NCBI RefSeq assembly: GCF_004000905.1
Contig: NZ_BIMD01000014.1
Coordinates: 42,573-106,572, forward strand
DNA: 64,000 nt
Direction of reading: 5' to 3'
Source: Paenibacillus humicus NBRC 102415
Lineage (GTDB): Bacteria; Bacillota; Bacilli; Paenibacillales; Paenibacillaceae
Shown piece after piece: positions 41,618 through 49,749 of this stretch (the stretch's first letter is position 1; each line of letters begins with the position of its first letter). Position numbers and translations under genes: made by a program. The notes under the pieces are model-generated. The model saw only the letters and a program-made list of their open reading frames with translations, was not told the origin of the DNA and made no database searches.

Positions 41618-41650
41618 AAAGCCCGGCCATCTGGCCGGGCTTTTGCTGTG
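41618..41650 (+). terminator. Intrinsic terminator of cimA
   Basis: AAAAGCCCGGCC, ATCT loop, GGCCGGGCTTTTGC. Confidence 0.88.
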
Positions 41651-41730
41651 CAATCCCTCCAATCCTTTCTTGCCGCCAAATGCCTTCCTGCCCGCTGACC
41701 GGCGCGTTCATGAGAACAGCCTTTAGAACG

Positions 41731-42285
41731 TCAGGAGGCTCCTCCGCCTGCAACCAGGCCGGACAGCTTCTTCTCCCATTCCTCGCGGGGGATGACGCCC
41801 GGTATCCGCTCCAGCACTTTGCCGTCCGGACCGATCAGCAGCGAAGTCGGAAAATTGTTTACTTTGTACAGTTTGGCGACCTCTCCATCGCGGTCCATCG
41901 GAATCGGGAAGGTCAGCTTCTTCTCGTCGACGAACTTGCGCGCGTCGCGTTCACGGTCGTAGCTGGTCGCATTGATGCCGTAGAAATCGATTCTGTCGCC
42001 GTATTTTTCATACAAGGCTTGAAGATCCGGCGCTTCCATGTCGCAAGGACCGCACCAGGAAGCCCAGAAATTAATCAAAACCGGCTTGTCCCGCGGTCCG
42101 CCGACGGAATAAGGACGCTCGTCCAAACCCGGCAGCGTGAATGCGGGAGCCTCATAACCGGCCTTCGGCTTGGAAGCCGGTTCGCCCGAGGTCGTCAGAG
42201 AGGCGAGTGAACCGCTCTTCCACATCCAGCCTCCGAGCAAAGCCGCGGCGCAAGCCAATACGATGATGATGCCTGTCCGTTTCAT
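41731..42285 (-). CDS. Membrane-anchored thiol-disulfide oxidoreductase (ResA-like)
   Basis: 184 residues from the ATG at 42285 (AAGGTAGG upstream). Residues about 5-25 form a signal anchor (IIIVLACAAALLGGWMWK). The thioredoxin domain has PVLINFWASWCGPCDMEAPDLQ, with both active cysteines, and FPTSLLIGPDGKVLERIPG with the cis-Pro. ResA-like proteins reduce apocytochrome or other extracellular disulfides. No ccd or res genes are adjacent, so the partner is unknown. Confidence 0.88.
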   Translation of the reverse strand: MKRTGIIIVLACAAALLGGWMWKSGSLASLTTSGEPASKPKAGYEAPAFTLPGLDERPYSVGGPRDKPVLINFWASWCGPCDMEAPDLQALYEKYGDRIDFYGINATSYDRERDARKFVDEKKLTFPIPMDRDGEVAKLYKVNNFPTSLLIGPDGKVLERIPGVIPREEWEKKLSGLVAGGGAS

Positions 42286-42400
42286 AGCGCGACCTACCTT
42301 CATTCTCTGTTAGACATTAGTACCGTCATGTTATCATGAATGGACTTGGCGCTCAACTTGGCGCATGAGCCAGCGACACACGAACCGAGAGGTGATCATT

Positions 42401-42865
42401 ATGTCCTCCATCGCGCGGATTACGCCGGATGCCCTTGAAGCCATGCTTCGGAGCTGCCTGGCTTCTCCACTTGAAGAATGCTGCGGCATCGCCGCGTGCC
42501 GGCTGGACGATCCTCTGCGGATCGTAACGGCCGTCCTGCCCGTACCGAACGGCCATGCCGACTCCGGGACCCGCTACGCCTTCGGACCGGAGCAATGGGT
42601 TGCGCTCTTCTATCGCCTGCGCCGGGAAGGATTGGATGCTGCCGGCATCTATCATTCCCATCCGCGCACTCCCGCATTCCCGTCCGACCTGGACAGGTCC
42701 CATCCCATGTGGACTCGTTCCGACGCGGACGAGCCCTCCGGCATCGCCGGAGGGCTCGTCATGTGGATCGTTTCGCTGATGGATAGAGACCGGCCGGAGA
42801 TCGCGGCGTTCAGGCCGTCCCGAGCTGGACTCCGCAAGCTAGTGCTGGCTGAGGTACGCGTATAA
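42401..42865 (+). CDS. M67 (JAB1/MPN) family metallopeptidase
   Basis: 154 residues from the ATG at 42401 (GAGAGGTGA upstream). The zinc motif is YHSHPRTPAFPSDLD (H-S-H-P...S...D), with the upstream glutamate in PLEECCGI. Prokaryotic M67 enzymes cleave C-terminal extensions from sulfur-carrier proteins such as ThiS or MoaD, or a Cys from cysteine-sulfur adducts; no such carrier is nearby. The end of the gene overlaps the convergent exonuclease gene by 27 bases. A 33-base perfect hairpin lies within the coding sequence at 42728-42760. Confidence 0.85.
   Translation: MSSIARITPDALEAMLRSCLASPLEECCGIAACRLDDPLRIVTAVLPVPNGHADSGTRYAFGPEQWVALFYRLRREGLDAAGIYHSHPRTPAFPSDLDRSHPMWTRSDADEPSGIAGGLVMWIVSLMDRDRPEIAAFRPSRAGLRKLVLAEVRV
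42728..42760. repeat. Perfect 15-base-pair inverted repeat inside the M67 gene
   Basis: GACGAGCCCTCCGGC, ATC, then GCCGGAGGGCTCGTC. It is fully paired and GC-rich, encoding DEPSGIAGGLV. It lacks a T-run, so it is not a normal terminator. Confidence 0.85.
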
Positions 42866-43573
42866 ATCGCCGAGCGTCTTGATGTTCCGGGAGCGGATTC
42901 TGTCCAGGTATTTGAGCCATAGCTGGGCCTGCATCCTGCAGTCCTCGAGCGCGTGATGCCGCTGGGTGACCGGAATGCCTTCCTCTTCCAGCAGCTCGTC
43001 GAGCCCGTAGGCTTCCCTGCCGGGGTTCAGCCACTTGGCGACCATCATCGTATCCAGCACCCGATGCGACAGGTTCACCTTCGAGGTCCGCCAGAGAGCG
43101 GCATTGAGGAACTGCTTGTCATGGCCGCTTCCATGCGCGATGAGCAGCCTTCTGCCGCAAAATTCCATGAAGCTGTGCAGGACATCGAGGAGATCCGGAG
43201 CCTCTTCGACCATTCCGCTCGTGATGCCGGTCAGCTCGGTAATGTGGAGAGGAACCTTTCGTTTCGGATTGACCAGGCTGTAGAAGAACTTATCCTCCTG
43301 CACAGCCCCGCCCTTGAGCAGCAAAGCCCCGAAGCTGATGATTTCGTCTCCGTTATAAGGGTAGAAGCCCGTCGTCTCCAAATCGAAAACGATCGTCTCC
43401 ATCTCCTCGAAAGGAGTATCGAGCATAGCCTGCTTGCGCAGATCCTTGTTCATCGAACGCATGAAAGCCATCTGCTGCGCATTCTGCGCGCCGAGCATGG
43501 AGGCGATGGCCGGCGTAACGCCGCCCATCTTGTACAGCTGCCACATCCGGTTCACGCCTTTGGTTTCCTTCAT
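42839..43573 (-). CDS. DnaQ-type 3'-5' exonuclease
   Basis: 244 residues. The exonuclease domain starts ETIVFDLETTGFYPYNGDEIISFGAL (motif I, DxE), then ALLKGG, LLIAHGSGHDKQFLNAAL (motif II), and HHALEDCRMQAQLW (motif III, HxxxxD), so it is DEDDh. Residues 1-50 are a helical lead-in. It resembles the stand-alone exonuclease unit that lies next to DUF294 genes in Gram-positives. The DUF294 gene ends 21 bases upstream on the same strand, so both are co-transcribed. Confidence 0.87.
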   Translation of the reverse strand: MKETKGVNRMWQLYKMGGVTPAIASMLGAQNAQQMAFMRSMNKDLRKQAMLDTPFEEMETIVFDLETTGFYPYNGDEIISFGALLLKGGAVQEDKFFYSLVNPKRKVPLHITELTGITSGMVEEAPDLLDVLHSFMEFCGRRLLIAHGSGHDKQFLNAALWRTSKVNLSHRVLDTMMVAKWLNPGREAYGLDELLEEEGIPVTQRHHALEDCRMQAQLWLKYLDRIRSRNIKTLGDLYAYLSQH

Positions 43574-43594
43574 TCCAACCTCCCTCCGCTCTTG

Positions 43595-44665
43595 TCAAAG
43601 CCTGCCCATCGTGTGCCTGTACACACGCCGCTGCAGCTTTTTCCCGAGCTTGAGGCCGCTTTTCAGTTCTTCAGCCATTTCTTTGCTCAGCTTCCGGGCA
43701 GACAGCTTCCCGTTCGTGGAGAACTGTCCTCCCTCGAGCTTTTCCGTCGTCATCATGCGAAGCCTCATGAACAAGCGGAACGTCTGCATCCACTCCCTGG
43801 CGTCTTCGGCGGTGACGACGCCCGCCTGCTCCAGAAGCCGGATCCGTCCGAGGGTGGAAGTCTCGCGAAGATTGGCTTCAATGGCGAGCATCCTTACGGC
43901 GTTCACCATCGGAATATAAGCCCCGTACTTGATATCCAGACTGCCCGCATCCGCTCCGTACTGCTCCTTGAGCAGCTGGCCGAACACGTTGAGCAGCACC
44001 TTGTGCTTCATCGTATTGTCCAGCATCCTTCTCACGATCAGCGGTGAACTGAGGATATCTCCGTAGAAATGGCTCATCATGTCGGCATGGAGCTCGGCGC
44101 TGCCGTACACGCAGCGGCTGTCCGCGACGATCAGCAGGTACCGGACCGCTTCCCATGCGGGCTCCCTGAACCATTCCCCCAGCCGAGCCTTCCATACCGA
44201 GGCGGAGCTGCACCAGTCCGGATTGCTGCTCAGCACATTGCCCTCGCACAGAGGGTATCCCGCCATCAACAGCAACTGGACCGTCTCTTTTCCCAATAGC
44301 TCGAAATAGTCCCTGCAATGAACGGCATCCGCCTCGTTTTGCGGATCCGCGTAGATCATCCCGCTATCCTGATCGCTGAGCAGGGTCTGCTCCATCCTGC
44401 CCCCGCTGCCGAACAAAAGATACGCAAAAGGCACGGGGGGATTGCCTTTCCCGAGCCGTGCCAGTTCCTTTTGCGCGAGCCAGATGCAGCGCCTGACCAT
44501 GGCATCATGCACATCGTTGAGCTCGCCGTAGAATGGTTCCGTTTGTTGCTGAGGCAGCCGGCTGATCATGATATCATGGACAGATTCGCGGATTCGGCGC
44601 AAGCCTGCGGCATTGTCCGCATTGCTTATGCTTTGCAGCAGCTGCTGCCATCCCAAATCCGTCAT
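43595..44665 (-). CDS. DUF294 nucleotidyltransferase-like protein
   Basis: 356 residues. The nucleotidyltransferase-like motif is YLLFGSGGRMEQTLLSDQDSGMIYADP (G-S-G-G-R then DQD), as in DUF294 and in GlnD. The C-terminal part (about 200-340) is the DUF294_C helical domain (GAYIPMVNAVRMLAIEANL, GVVTAEDAREWMQTFRLFMRLR). No CBS or cNMP domain precedes it here, as it does in some relatives. Substrate unknown; a nucleotide- or signal-responsive role is plausible. It is co-transcribed with the exonuclease gene. The nearby amtB on the same strand is led separately. Confidence 0.82.
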   Translation of the reverse strand: MTDLGWQQLLQSISNADNAAGLRRIRESVHDIMISRLPQQQTEPFYGELNDVHDAMVRRCIWLAQKELARLGKGNPPVPFAYLLFGSGGRMEQTLLSDQDSGMIYADPQNEADAVHCRDYFELLGKETVQLLLMAGYPLCEGNVLSSNPDWCSSASVWKARLGEWFREPAWEAVRYLLIVADSRCVYGSAELHADMMSHFYGDILSSPLIVRRMLDNTMKHKVLLNVFGQLLKEQYGADAGSLDIKYGAYIPMVNAVRMLAIEANLRETSTLGRIRLLEQAGVVTAEDAREWMQTFRLFMRLRMMTTEKLEGGQFSTNGKLSARKLSKEMAEELKSGLKLGKKLQRRVYRHTMGRL

Positions 44666-44710
44666 TCGGCTCTCTCCCCTCTTGCTATCAGCATACCATG
44701 AAGCCGGGGA

Positions 44711-46066
44711 TCAAGCTTGGATATTCTGGCTTGCTTTCTTCAGCTGCTCCGGATAGCCGTAGTTGCCGTGCTCGCTGAGATCAAGGCCGGCGATCTCCTG
44801 CTCTTCCGTAACCCGAAGTCCCATGACGAACTTCATGATGCCGAGGAGCACGAAGCTGACGACGAGAACGTAAGCGCCGCAGATGACGACCGATTCAAGC
44901 TGAACCCACAGCTGATGCCAGGAACCGGTGTCGATGAGGCCTCCGCGGCCTACCGCGACTTTGTCTGCCAGCTCCTGCGTGGCGAAAATGCCGTTGGCGA
45001 GCGTGCCCCAGATGCCGGCGGCGCCGTGAACGGACATCGCGAAGATCGGATCGTCGACTTTGATCTTCTCGAAGAAACGGGCGCTGAAGAAGACGAGGAC
45101 GCCGGCGACGAGGCCGATCACGACAGCGGCCCAAGGATCGACAAAGGCACAGGAAGCGGTGATGGCGACGAGGCCCGCGAGAGCTCCGTTCAGCGTCGTG
45201 CCGATGTCGGCCTTGCCCATGACCGCCCAGGAGATGAGCAGGGCTGCGACAGCGCCGCCAGCCGCTCCGAGCTGGGTGTTGAACGCGACGTAACCGAAGA
45301 ATCCGTCGCCGATAGCAACCGTGCTGCCGGCGTTGAAGCCGAACCAGCCGACCCAGAGGATCAAGACGGACAAAGCCGTGAACACTTGGTTATGGCCGAG
45401 AATTTCGTTGGCCGAGCCGTCTTTGTTGAATTTGCCGATGCGAGGCTTCAGCAGCACGGTGCCCGCGAATGCGGCCAACGCGCCCGTCAAGTGGACGACG
45501 GTCGAGCCGGCGAAGTCCTGCGCGCCGTCCTTGGCAAGGAAGCCGCCGCCCCAGATCCAGTGGGAGATAACGGGATAGATGAGGGCTGTGAACAGGACCG
45601 TGAAGATCAAGTAGACGGAGAGCTTGGCGCGTTCCGCGAAGCCGCCCCATGCGATGGAAAGCGATACAGCCGCGAACGCAAGCTGGAACATGAAGAAGAT
45701 TGTCGTTGGAAGGCCGTTGTCAACGGAGGCTTTGGCCGGGTTCAAGAAGAAGTCTCCCCATCCTATGAACGAGTTGCCTTCGCCGCCGAATGCGATGCCG
45801 TACCCTACGGCCCAGTAGATCAGGGAACAAAGGCCTACGGTAAAGATCGTCTTGCCGGCGACATGCCCGGCATTCTTCATGCGGGTCGACCCGGTTTCCA
45901 GAAGGATGAATCCGCCTTGCATGAGCAAGACTAGGATGGCGGCCAGCATGACCCAGAGGGCGTTAAGTCCCATGTTGAGCGTTCCGGCGGAAGGATCTTC
46001 CGCGAATGCCATTGCCGGGAACAGGACCAGCAAGGCAACGAGAGATATCAAGCTTTTTTTGACCAC
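44711..46066 (-). CDS. amtB: Ammonium transporter
   Basis: 451 residues from the GTG at 46066, behind GGGAG at 8 bases; another GTG at 46075 is too close to that site. The signal-like start (MVKKSLISLVALLVLFPAMAFAEDPS) is typical of AmtB. It has 11 membrane segments, with GFILLETGSTRMKNAGHVAGKT, the pore regions FAGSTVVHLTGALAAFAGTVLL (first His) and DDPIFAMSVHGAAGIWGT (second His), and FNAGSTVAIG. No glnK/glnB gene accompanies it. The promoter and a GlnR/TnrA box lie just upstream, so it should be induced by nitrogen limitation. Confidence 0.94.
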   Translation of the reverse strand: MVKKSLISLVALLVLFPAMAFAEDPSAGTLNMGLNALWVMLAAILVLLMQGGFILLETGSTRMKNAGHVAGKTIFTVGLCSLIYWAVGYGIAFGGEGNSFIGWGDFFLNPAKASVDNGLPTTIFFMFQLAFAAVSLSIAWGGFAERAKLSVYLIFTVLFTALIYPVISHWIWGGGFLAKDGAQDFAGSTVVHLTGALAAFAGTVLLKPRIGKFNKDGSANEILGHNQVFTALSVLILWVGWFGFNAGSTVAIGDGFFGYVAFNTQLGAAGGAVAALLISWAVMGKADIGTTLNGALAGLVAITASCAFVDPWAAVVIGLVAGVLVFFSARFFEKIKVDDPIFAMSVHGAAGIWGTLANGIFATQELADKVAVGRGGLIDTGSWHQLWVQLESVVICGAYVLVVSFVLLGIMKFVMGLRVTEEQEIAGLDLSEHGNYGYPEQLKKASQNIQA

Positions 46067-46082
46067 AACGACCACTCCCTAA

Positions 46083-46099
46083 TGTAATGTTCTCTAACA
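46083..46099 (-). promoter_or_regulatory. GlnR/TnrA box
   Basis: Minus-strand TGTTA-GAGAACA-TTACA, a perfect match to TGTNA-N7-TNACA. It lies 17-33 bases before the amtB start codon and downstream of the promoter (about +15 to +31), a position suited to GlnR repression rather than TnrA activation. Confidence 0.8.
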
Positions 46100-46120
46100 C
46101 GTTTTGAAAGACTTAATGCC

Positions 46121-46149
46121 ATTATAGTCAGAAGTACCTGCTTTGACAA
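46121..46149 (-). promoter_or_regulatory. Sigma-A promoter of amtB
   Basis: TTGTCA (46149-46144), a 17-base spacer and TATAAT (46126-46121) on the minus strand. Confidence 0.75.
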
Positions 46150-46208
46150 TATACAATCCAATAAAAACGCAAAGGATATCCGACATTCCCTTATCTAATC
46201 GTAACGAA

Positions 46209-46225
46209 TGTTAAGTTTTTTAACC
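46209..46225. promoter_or_regulatory. Weaker second GlnR/TnrA-like site
   Basis: TGTTA-AGTTTTT-TAACC, one mismatch from TGTNA-N7-TNACA. It is about 60 bases beyond the -35 of amtB, so its role is uncertain. Confidence 0.35.
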
Positions 46226-46393
46226 GGTTTGGCCTCCGATCCAAGCCATCCGTCTTGGGCCTTTCGTAATTCATGAAGCCTGTCGGGTTCTTTTCGCGTC
46301 GTCTCCATGGACCGCGATTGGATGGTCGGCCGGTCATGTCAGGTTACCTGCAATCGCTTCCATTAAAATATGGGCCGTTTGGAGTCCGTTTGT

Positions 46394-46423
46394 TTGACGG
46401 CATCGTTCGTTAGCGATTATCAT
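46394..46423 (+). promoter_or_regulatory. Probable promoter of the MerR-type gene
   Basis: TTGACG (46394-46399), an 18-base spacer and TATCAT (46418-46423), 46 bases before the start codon. Confidence 0.45.
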
Positions 46424-46469
46424 AGTTTTTAATAGAGAGCGTTAGGGTTTATAAGGATGGTGGAGGAGA

Positions 46470-46907
46470 ATGAACGAGAACCTGCTGAAAATCGGAGAAT
46501 TGTCCCGCCAGGCCAGCGTCAGCGCGCGGACAATCGATTATTATACGAAGCTGGGCCTGATCAGCCCCGAGACGCGTTCCGAGGGGAATTATCGGCTCTA
46601 CAGCATTGAAACCTTGGAACGGCTGAAGCGTATAGAACAAATGAAGAAAGACAAATATACGTTGGATGAAATCAAGCAGGCGCTGGACAGCTGGAACAAA
46701 GTCTCGTCCGTGTCCCAAGTCACGCAGAAGCTGAGTGATCTGCAGCTTCATCTCAGCCAGCTCGAGCGTGAAGTGAAAGAGCTTGAGCCCGTTATCCAGA
46801 ATCTCAAGCCCAAGCAGGCCAACCAGGCTTTCAACCGGCTGATTCCGCAGACGGCCGCCTGCATCGAGGCGCTGATGCTGATTCTGAACAAAGGCAATTT
46901 CATGTAG
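46470..46907 (+). CDS. MerR-family transcriptional regulator
   Basis: 145 residues. The N-terminal winged helix is LKIGELSRQASVSARTIDYYTKLGLISPETRSEGNYRLYS. A dimerisation coiled coil follows (LERLKRIEQMKKDKYTLDEIKQALDS, then SQVTQKLSDLQLHLSQLEREVKELE). There are no conserved metal-binding cysteines, so it is not a metal sensor. The pattern resembles GlnR-like or stress MerR proteins, but the C-terminal region is unlike GlnR. It is 33 bases upstream of a YugP-type peptidase, so both may be one unit. Confidence 0.85.
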   Translation: MNENLLKIGELSRQASVSARTIDYYTKLGLISPETRSEGNYRLYSIETLERLKRIEQMKKDKYTLDEIKQALDSWNKVSSVSQVTQKLSDLQLHLSQLEREVKELEPVIQNLKPKQANQAFNRLIPQTAACIEALMLILNKGNFM

Positions 46908-46940
46908 GCCAACGCAAACCATGCAGCATGGAGGGATACT

Positions 46941-47624
46941 ATGTTTTTTCATCCGATGGACTTCTTGATTCTGATCGCCTTCGGCCTCTCGATCTGGGCT
47001 CAGTTCCGGGTCAAGGGCACATTCAACCGCTGGGCTGAAGTTCCTGCCATGAGCGGCATGACAGGCTACGAGGCCGCCAGGCGCATGCTGGATGCCAACG
47101 GCCTCCACGATGTGCCGATCGAACCGGTCCCAGGACGCCTCAGCGACCACTACGACCCGATTCATCGCGTCGTCAGGCTGTCGGAGCCGGTGTACTACGA
47201 AAGCTCCATATCGGCCATCTCCGTCGCCTGCCACGAAGTCGGCCATGCCATTCAGCACAAGCAGAGCTACCCGATGCTGGTTCTGCGCCACCGGATCTTC
47301 CCGGTCGTGAACTTCGCTTCCGGCATCGCGCCGTTTCTGTTGATCGCAGGCTTCCTGTTCTCCGCCACGGGCCTTATCGGCGCCGGCATCGTATTCTTCT
47401 CGGTAGCGGTCGCATTCCAGCTGATCACGCTGCCCGTCGAGTTCAATGCCAGCAGCCGCGCGCGCGAGCTGATGGTATCCGAAGGATTCATCAGCAACGA
47501 AGAAGAGCGCGGCGTCGCCAAGGTCCTCAACGCAGCCGCGCTCACGTATGTGGCTGCAGCGCTGATTTCCTTGCTGGAGCTTGTGAAGTACATCATGATC
47601 TTCACCTCCTCGAACCGCGAGTAG
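46941..47624 (+). CDS. yugP: YugP-family zinc metallopeptidase
   Basis: 227 residues. The membrane protease motif is SVACHEVGHAIQHKQSY (HExxH), flanked by membrane segments: DFLILIAFGLSIWAQFRVK at the start, then VVNFASGIAPFLLIAGFLFSAT, GIVFFSVAVAFQLITLPVEFNASSRARELM and AALTYVAAALISLLELVKYIMIF. The glutamate in ITLPVEFNAS probably completes the zinc site. It belongs to the zinc_peptidase_2/YugP family, of unknown substrate, perhaps membrane protein quality control. Terminated at 47640. Confidence 0.87.
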   Translation: MFFHPMDFLILIAFGLSIWAQFRVKGTFNRWAEVPAMSGMTGYEAARRMLDANGLHDVPIEPVPGRLSDHYDPIHRVVRLSEPVYYESSISAISVACHEVGHAIQHKQSYPMLVLRHRIFPVVNFASGIAPFLLIAGFLFSATGLIGAGIVFFSVAVAFQLITLPVEFNASSRARELMVSEGFISNEEERGVAKVLNAAALTYVAAALISLLELVKYIMIFTSSNRE

Positions 47625-47639
47625 CCTTCATCGGCATGC

Positions 47640-47675
47640 GAAAAGGCGTCCCAGATATTCTGGGACGCCTTTTGT
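47640..47675 (+). terminator. Intrinsic terminator after yugP
   Basis: AAAAGGCGTCCCAG, ATATT loop, CTGGGACGCCTTTT; U-run on the plus strand. Confidence 0.88.
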
Positions 47676-47721
47676 GTCTGCTCATGCCCATCAGGGAGCT
47701 TCCGCATGCCATGCTCCCCTG

Positions 47722-48351
47722 CTACCGCCGATAGCGGTCCTTGCGGTATCTTTCCCTCTTGTCCATCAGTCCGTACAGGAGGAAGCCGCCGATTGCCCCG
47801 CCTACATGCGCCCACAGATCGACGCCGACATTGATGACGGAATAGACGACCCCGGACAGCAGAATGATGTACACCGTCTGCTCGGAGCTTTTGTCCATCA
47901 TTCCCTTGCGCAGCAGCGCGATGAACAGGTAGGCCCCGTACACGCCGTAGATTGCCCCGGAAGCGCCCAGCGACAGCTGGGTGCCCGTTACGATGACCGC
48001 GCCGATCAGGTTGCCTGCAACGCCGCTGAGCAGGTACAGGATCAGGTACCTGACCGAACCGAGCAGCTTCTCCAGCGGAGGGGCGAACACGAGCAGGGCG
48101 AACATGTTGAACAGCAGATGCTGCAGTCCCCCGTGGACGAACATCGACGTCACATAGCGCCACGGCTCTTCAAGACCGTAAGGGTCCAGCGGGCTTTGAA
48201 AAAATAAAAAACGGCTGGTCAGCGTTCCGGTGTTTAACCCTCCGCTTGCCATCTGGGCGATGTACATGAGGATATTGAGCGCGATCAGCACCGATGTGAC
48301 CGGATAGGCCTTCAAGTAGCCCCGGAAGCTTTCGTAGCGCAGGAATATCAT
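47722..48351 (-). CDS. Rhomboid-family intramembrane protease
   Basis: 209 residues with six membrane segments. The catalytic Ser is in LSLGASGAIYGVYGAYLF (GASGA), the His in VDLWAHVGGAIGGFLLY, and HLLFNMFALLVFAPPLE supplies the conserved Asn that completes the active site. It cuts membrane proteins within or near the bilayer. It has no extra N-terminal or TPR domain, unlike B. subtilis GluP. Divergent from tpx. Ends in a basic tail (RERYRKDRYRR). Confidence 0.88.
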   Translation of the reverse strand: MIFLRYESFRGYLKAYPVTSVLIALNILMYIAQMASGGLNTGTLTSRFLFFQSPLDPYGLEEPWRYVTSMFVHGGLQHLLFNMFALLVFAPPLEKLLGSVRYLILYLLSGVAGNLIGAVIVTGTQLSLGASGAIYGVYGAYLFIALLRKGMMDKSSEQTVYIILLSGVVYSVINVGVDLWAHVGGAIGGFLLYGLMDKRERYRKDRYRR

Positions 48352-48451
48352 TAAGGCGTCTCCTCCTTAGCCGATTGGACAACACGGTTAGCGAACGATT
48401 ATAATGGTCTAGCATTTCCTATCCCAAGCATTGTTGAAGGAGGAATTCCCC

Positions 48452-48964
48452 ATGGCACAAGAACGTCAAGCGGCTTTCAAAGGAAATCCGATCACGCTCG
48501 TTGGTCCTGAGCTCAAAAAGGGCGATAAAGCGCCGGACTTTTCCCTGAACAAATCTCTCGTCGAAAATGTATCCCTCGCCGATTATGCCGGCAAGATCAA
48601 GCTTATCAGCGTCGTTCCTTCCATCGATACGGGCGTATGCGACGCCCAGACCCGCCGCTTCAACGAAGAAGCCGCCAAGCTCGGCAGCAACGTGGCCGTG
48701 CTGACCGTCAGCGCCGATCTTCCCTTCGCCCAAGCCCGCTGGTGCGGAGCGGCAGGCATCGATCAAGTGACCCTGCTGTCCGATTACAAAGGCAACGAGT
48801 TCGGGCAAGCTTACGGCGTCCTGATCAAGGAATTCGCTCTCGACATGCGCTCGATCTTCGTCCTGGACGCCGACAACACGATCCAATACGTCGAGGTTCT
48901 TGGCGAAATGACCGAGCATCCGAACTACGAAGCAGCCGTCGAAGCGGTTCGCGCCTTACAATAG
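48452..48964 (+). CDS. tpx: Thiol peroxidase
   Basis: 170 residues from the ATG at 48452 with AAGGAGG 10 bases upstream. Features: [30 protein letters not shown], peroxidatic Cys in [19 protein letters not shown], resolving Cys in [15 protein letters not shown]. Both cysteines and the Thr/Arg environment are intact, so it should reduce hydrogen peroxide and organic peroxides using thioredoxin. Alone, ended by a terminator at 48986. Confidence 0.93.
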   Translation: MAQERQAAFKGNPITLVGPELKKGDKAPDFSLNKSLVENVSLADYAGKIKLISVVPSIDTGVCDAQTRRFNEEAAKLGSNVAVLTVSADLPFAQARWCGAAGIDQVTLLSDYKGNEFGQAYGVLIKEFALDMRSIFVLDADNTIQYVEVLGEMTEHPNYEAAVEAVRALQ

Positions 48965-48985
48965 GCCGCTTCCGCGATAGAGAAA

Positions 48986-49020
48986 AGCGAGCAAGGATGA
49001 ACTCCTTCGCTCGCTTTTTT
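48986..49020 (+). terminator. Intrinsic terminator of tpx
   Basis: AGCGAGCAAGGA pairs with TCCTTCGCTCGCT, followed by TTTTTT. Confidence 0.85.
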
Positions 49021-49025
49021 TATAT

Positions 49026-49418
49026 TCAAGCCTGAGTCGTCTTGAAGGCGGACAGCTTCTTGTCGAGCGTACGGTAAATGTCCAGGATAATGCGGTAATT
49101 GGCTCCCAGATCCCCAAGGGATCCGCGGGAAGCCGAATAAATATCCACCGCCGATGTTACCGGTCCGACCCCGATGACCGACACCGTGATATCCATCGTC
49201 CTGCCTGTAACCGTTCTCTTTTCAAGCACGATCTCCCCGACGGATTGCACGTCATGAAGAACTTTGTATCCTTGCATCTTCTTGAGCGTGGACAATACTT
49301 CTTCCCAGGCTTTGTCCTTCGATAGCTTGTAATAATGGGATTTGAGCTGCGGATCCTTGGCCTTGTCGCCTGTTTGTTCGAAGCTGCGGAGCAGTCCGAT
49401 AAACGTACGTTTCAGCAA
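49026..49418 (-). CDS. DUF1499-type protein
   Basis: 130 residues. The core (MDITVSVIGVGPVTSAVDIYSASRGSLGDLGANYRIILD) matches DUF1499, whose usual block is VDVRSASRVGxSDLGxNxRRI. The N-terminal half is polar and helical (LSKDKAWEEVLSTLKKMQ). No signal peptide, so it is cytoplasmic. Function unknown. It runs towards tpx; the 6S RNA gene on the same strand lies 95 bases before its start. Confidence 0.7.
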   Translation of the reverse strand: MLKRTFIGLLRSFEQTGDKAKDPQLKSHYYKLSKDKAWEEVLSTLKKMQGYKVLHDVQSVGEIVLEKRTVTGRTMDITVSVIGVGPVTSAVDIYSASRGSLGDLGANYRIILDIYRTLDKKLSAFKTTQA

Positions 49419-49512
49419 GTGATGGTCTCCCCCTCCGGCATCTATATGTATACCCCTGCAAAAAAAAGGCCCTGACAGCAGTCAGAGTCATGGAAGAACT
49501 CTAAAATTATAG

Positions 49513-49691
49513 TCCCGCAGTGCCGTCTGGCTTGCTTGTTTCTGAACCCGCTCTCGCAGGTGGGTGTCCTCAGGAAGGGTTTTGAGATCCTCCATAAAAT
49601 GAAGGCATGTCAGCCGCCCGCCGATGTTGAACTCCCGTGAAACAGCCATTGGTTCAAAACACGTTAAGCCATAACGAGCACCGCAGGATGT
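49513..49691 (-). ncRNA. ssrS: 6S RNA
   Basis: About 180 bases on the minus strand. The 5' end CCTGCGGTGC pairs with GCACTGCGGG at the 3' end, and the stem continues (CGTTATGGCTT with AAGCCAGACG). Inside, GTTTTGAACC faces GGGTTCAGAAAC around a large bubble, and an inner hairpin with TCAACATCGG/CCTTCATTTT lies between. This closing stem-bubble-hairpin form, and the sequences GTTTTGAACC and GAGGACACCCACCTGCGAGAGC, fit Bacillales 6S RNA, which mimics an open promoter and binds sigma-A RNA polymerase. It fills the 330-base gap between DUF1499 and the YesL gene. Confidence 0.8.
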
Positions 49692-49697
49692 ATAGCT

Positions 49698-49726
49698 ATT
49701 ATAAGCTTTGTCGAAACAAAAGTAAA
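49698..49726 (-). promoter_or_regulatory. Promoter of the 6S RNA gene
   Basis: Minus-strand TTTACT (49726-49721), a 17-base spacer and TATAAT (49703-49698), starting transcription at about 49691, which is the first base of the closing stem. Confidence 0.7.
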
Positions 49727-49749
49727 ATCGCCGAGGCTTAAAAAGGCCG

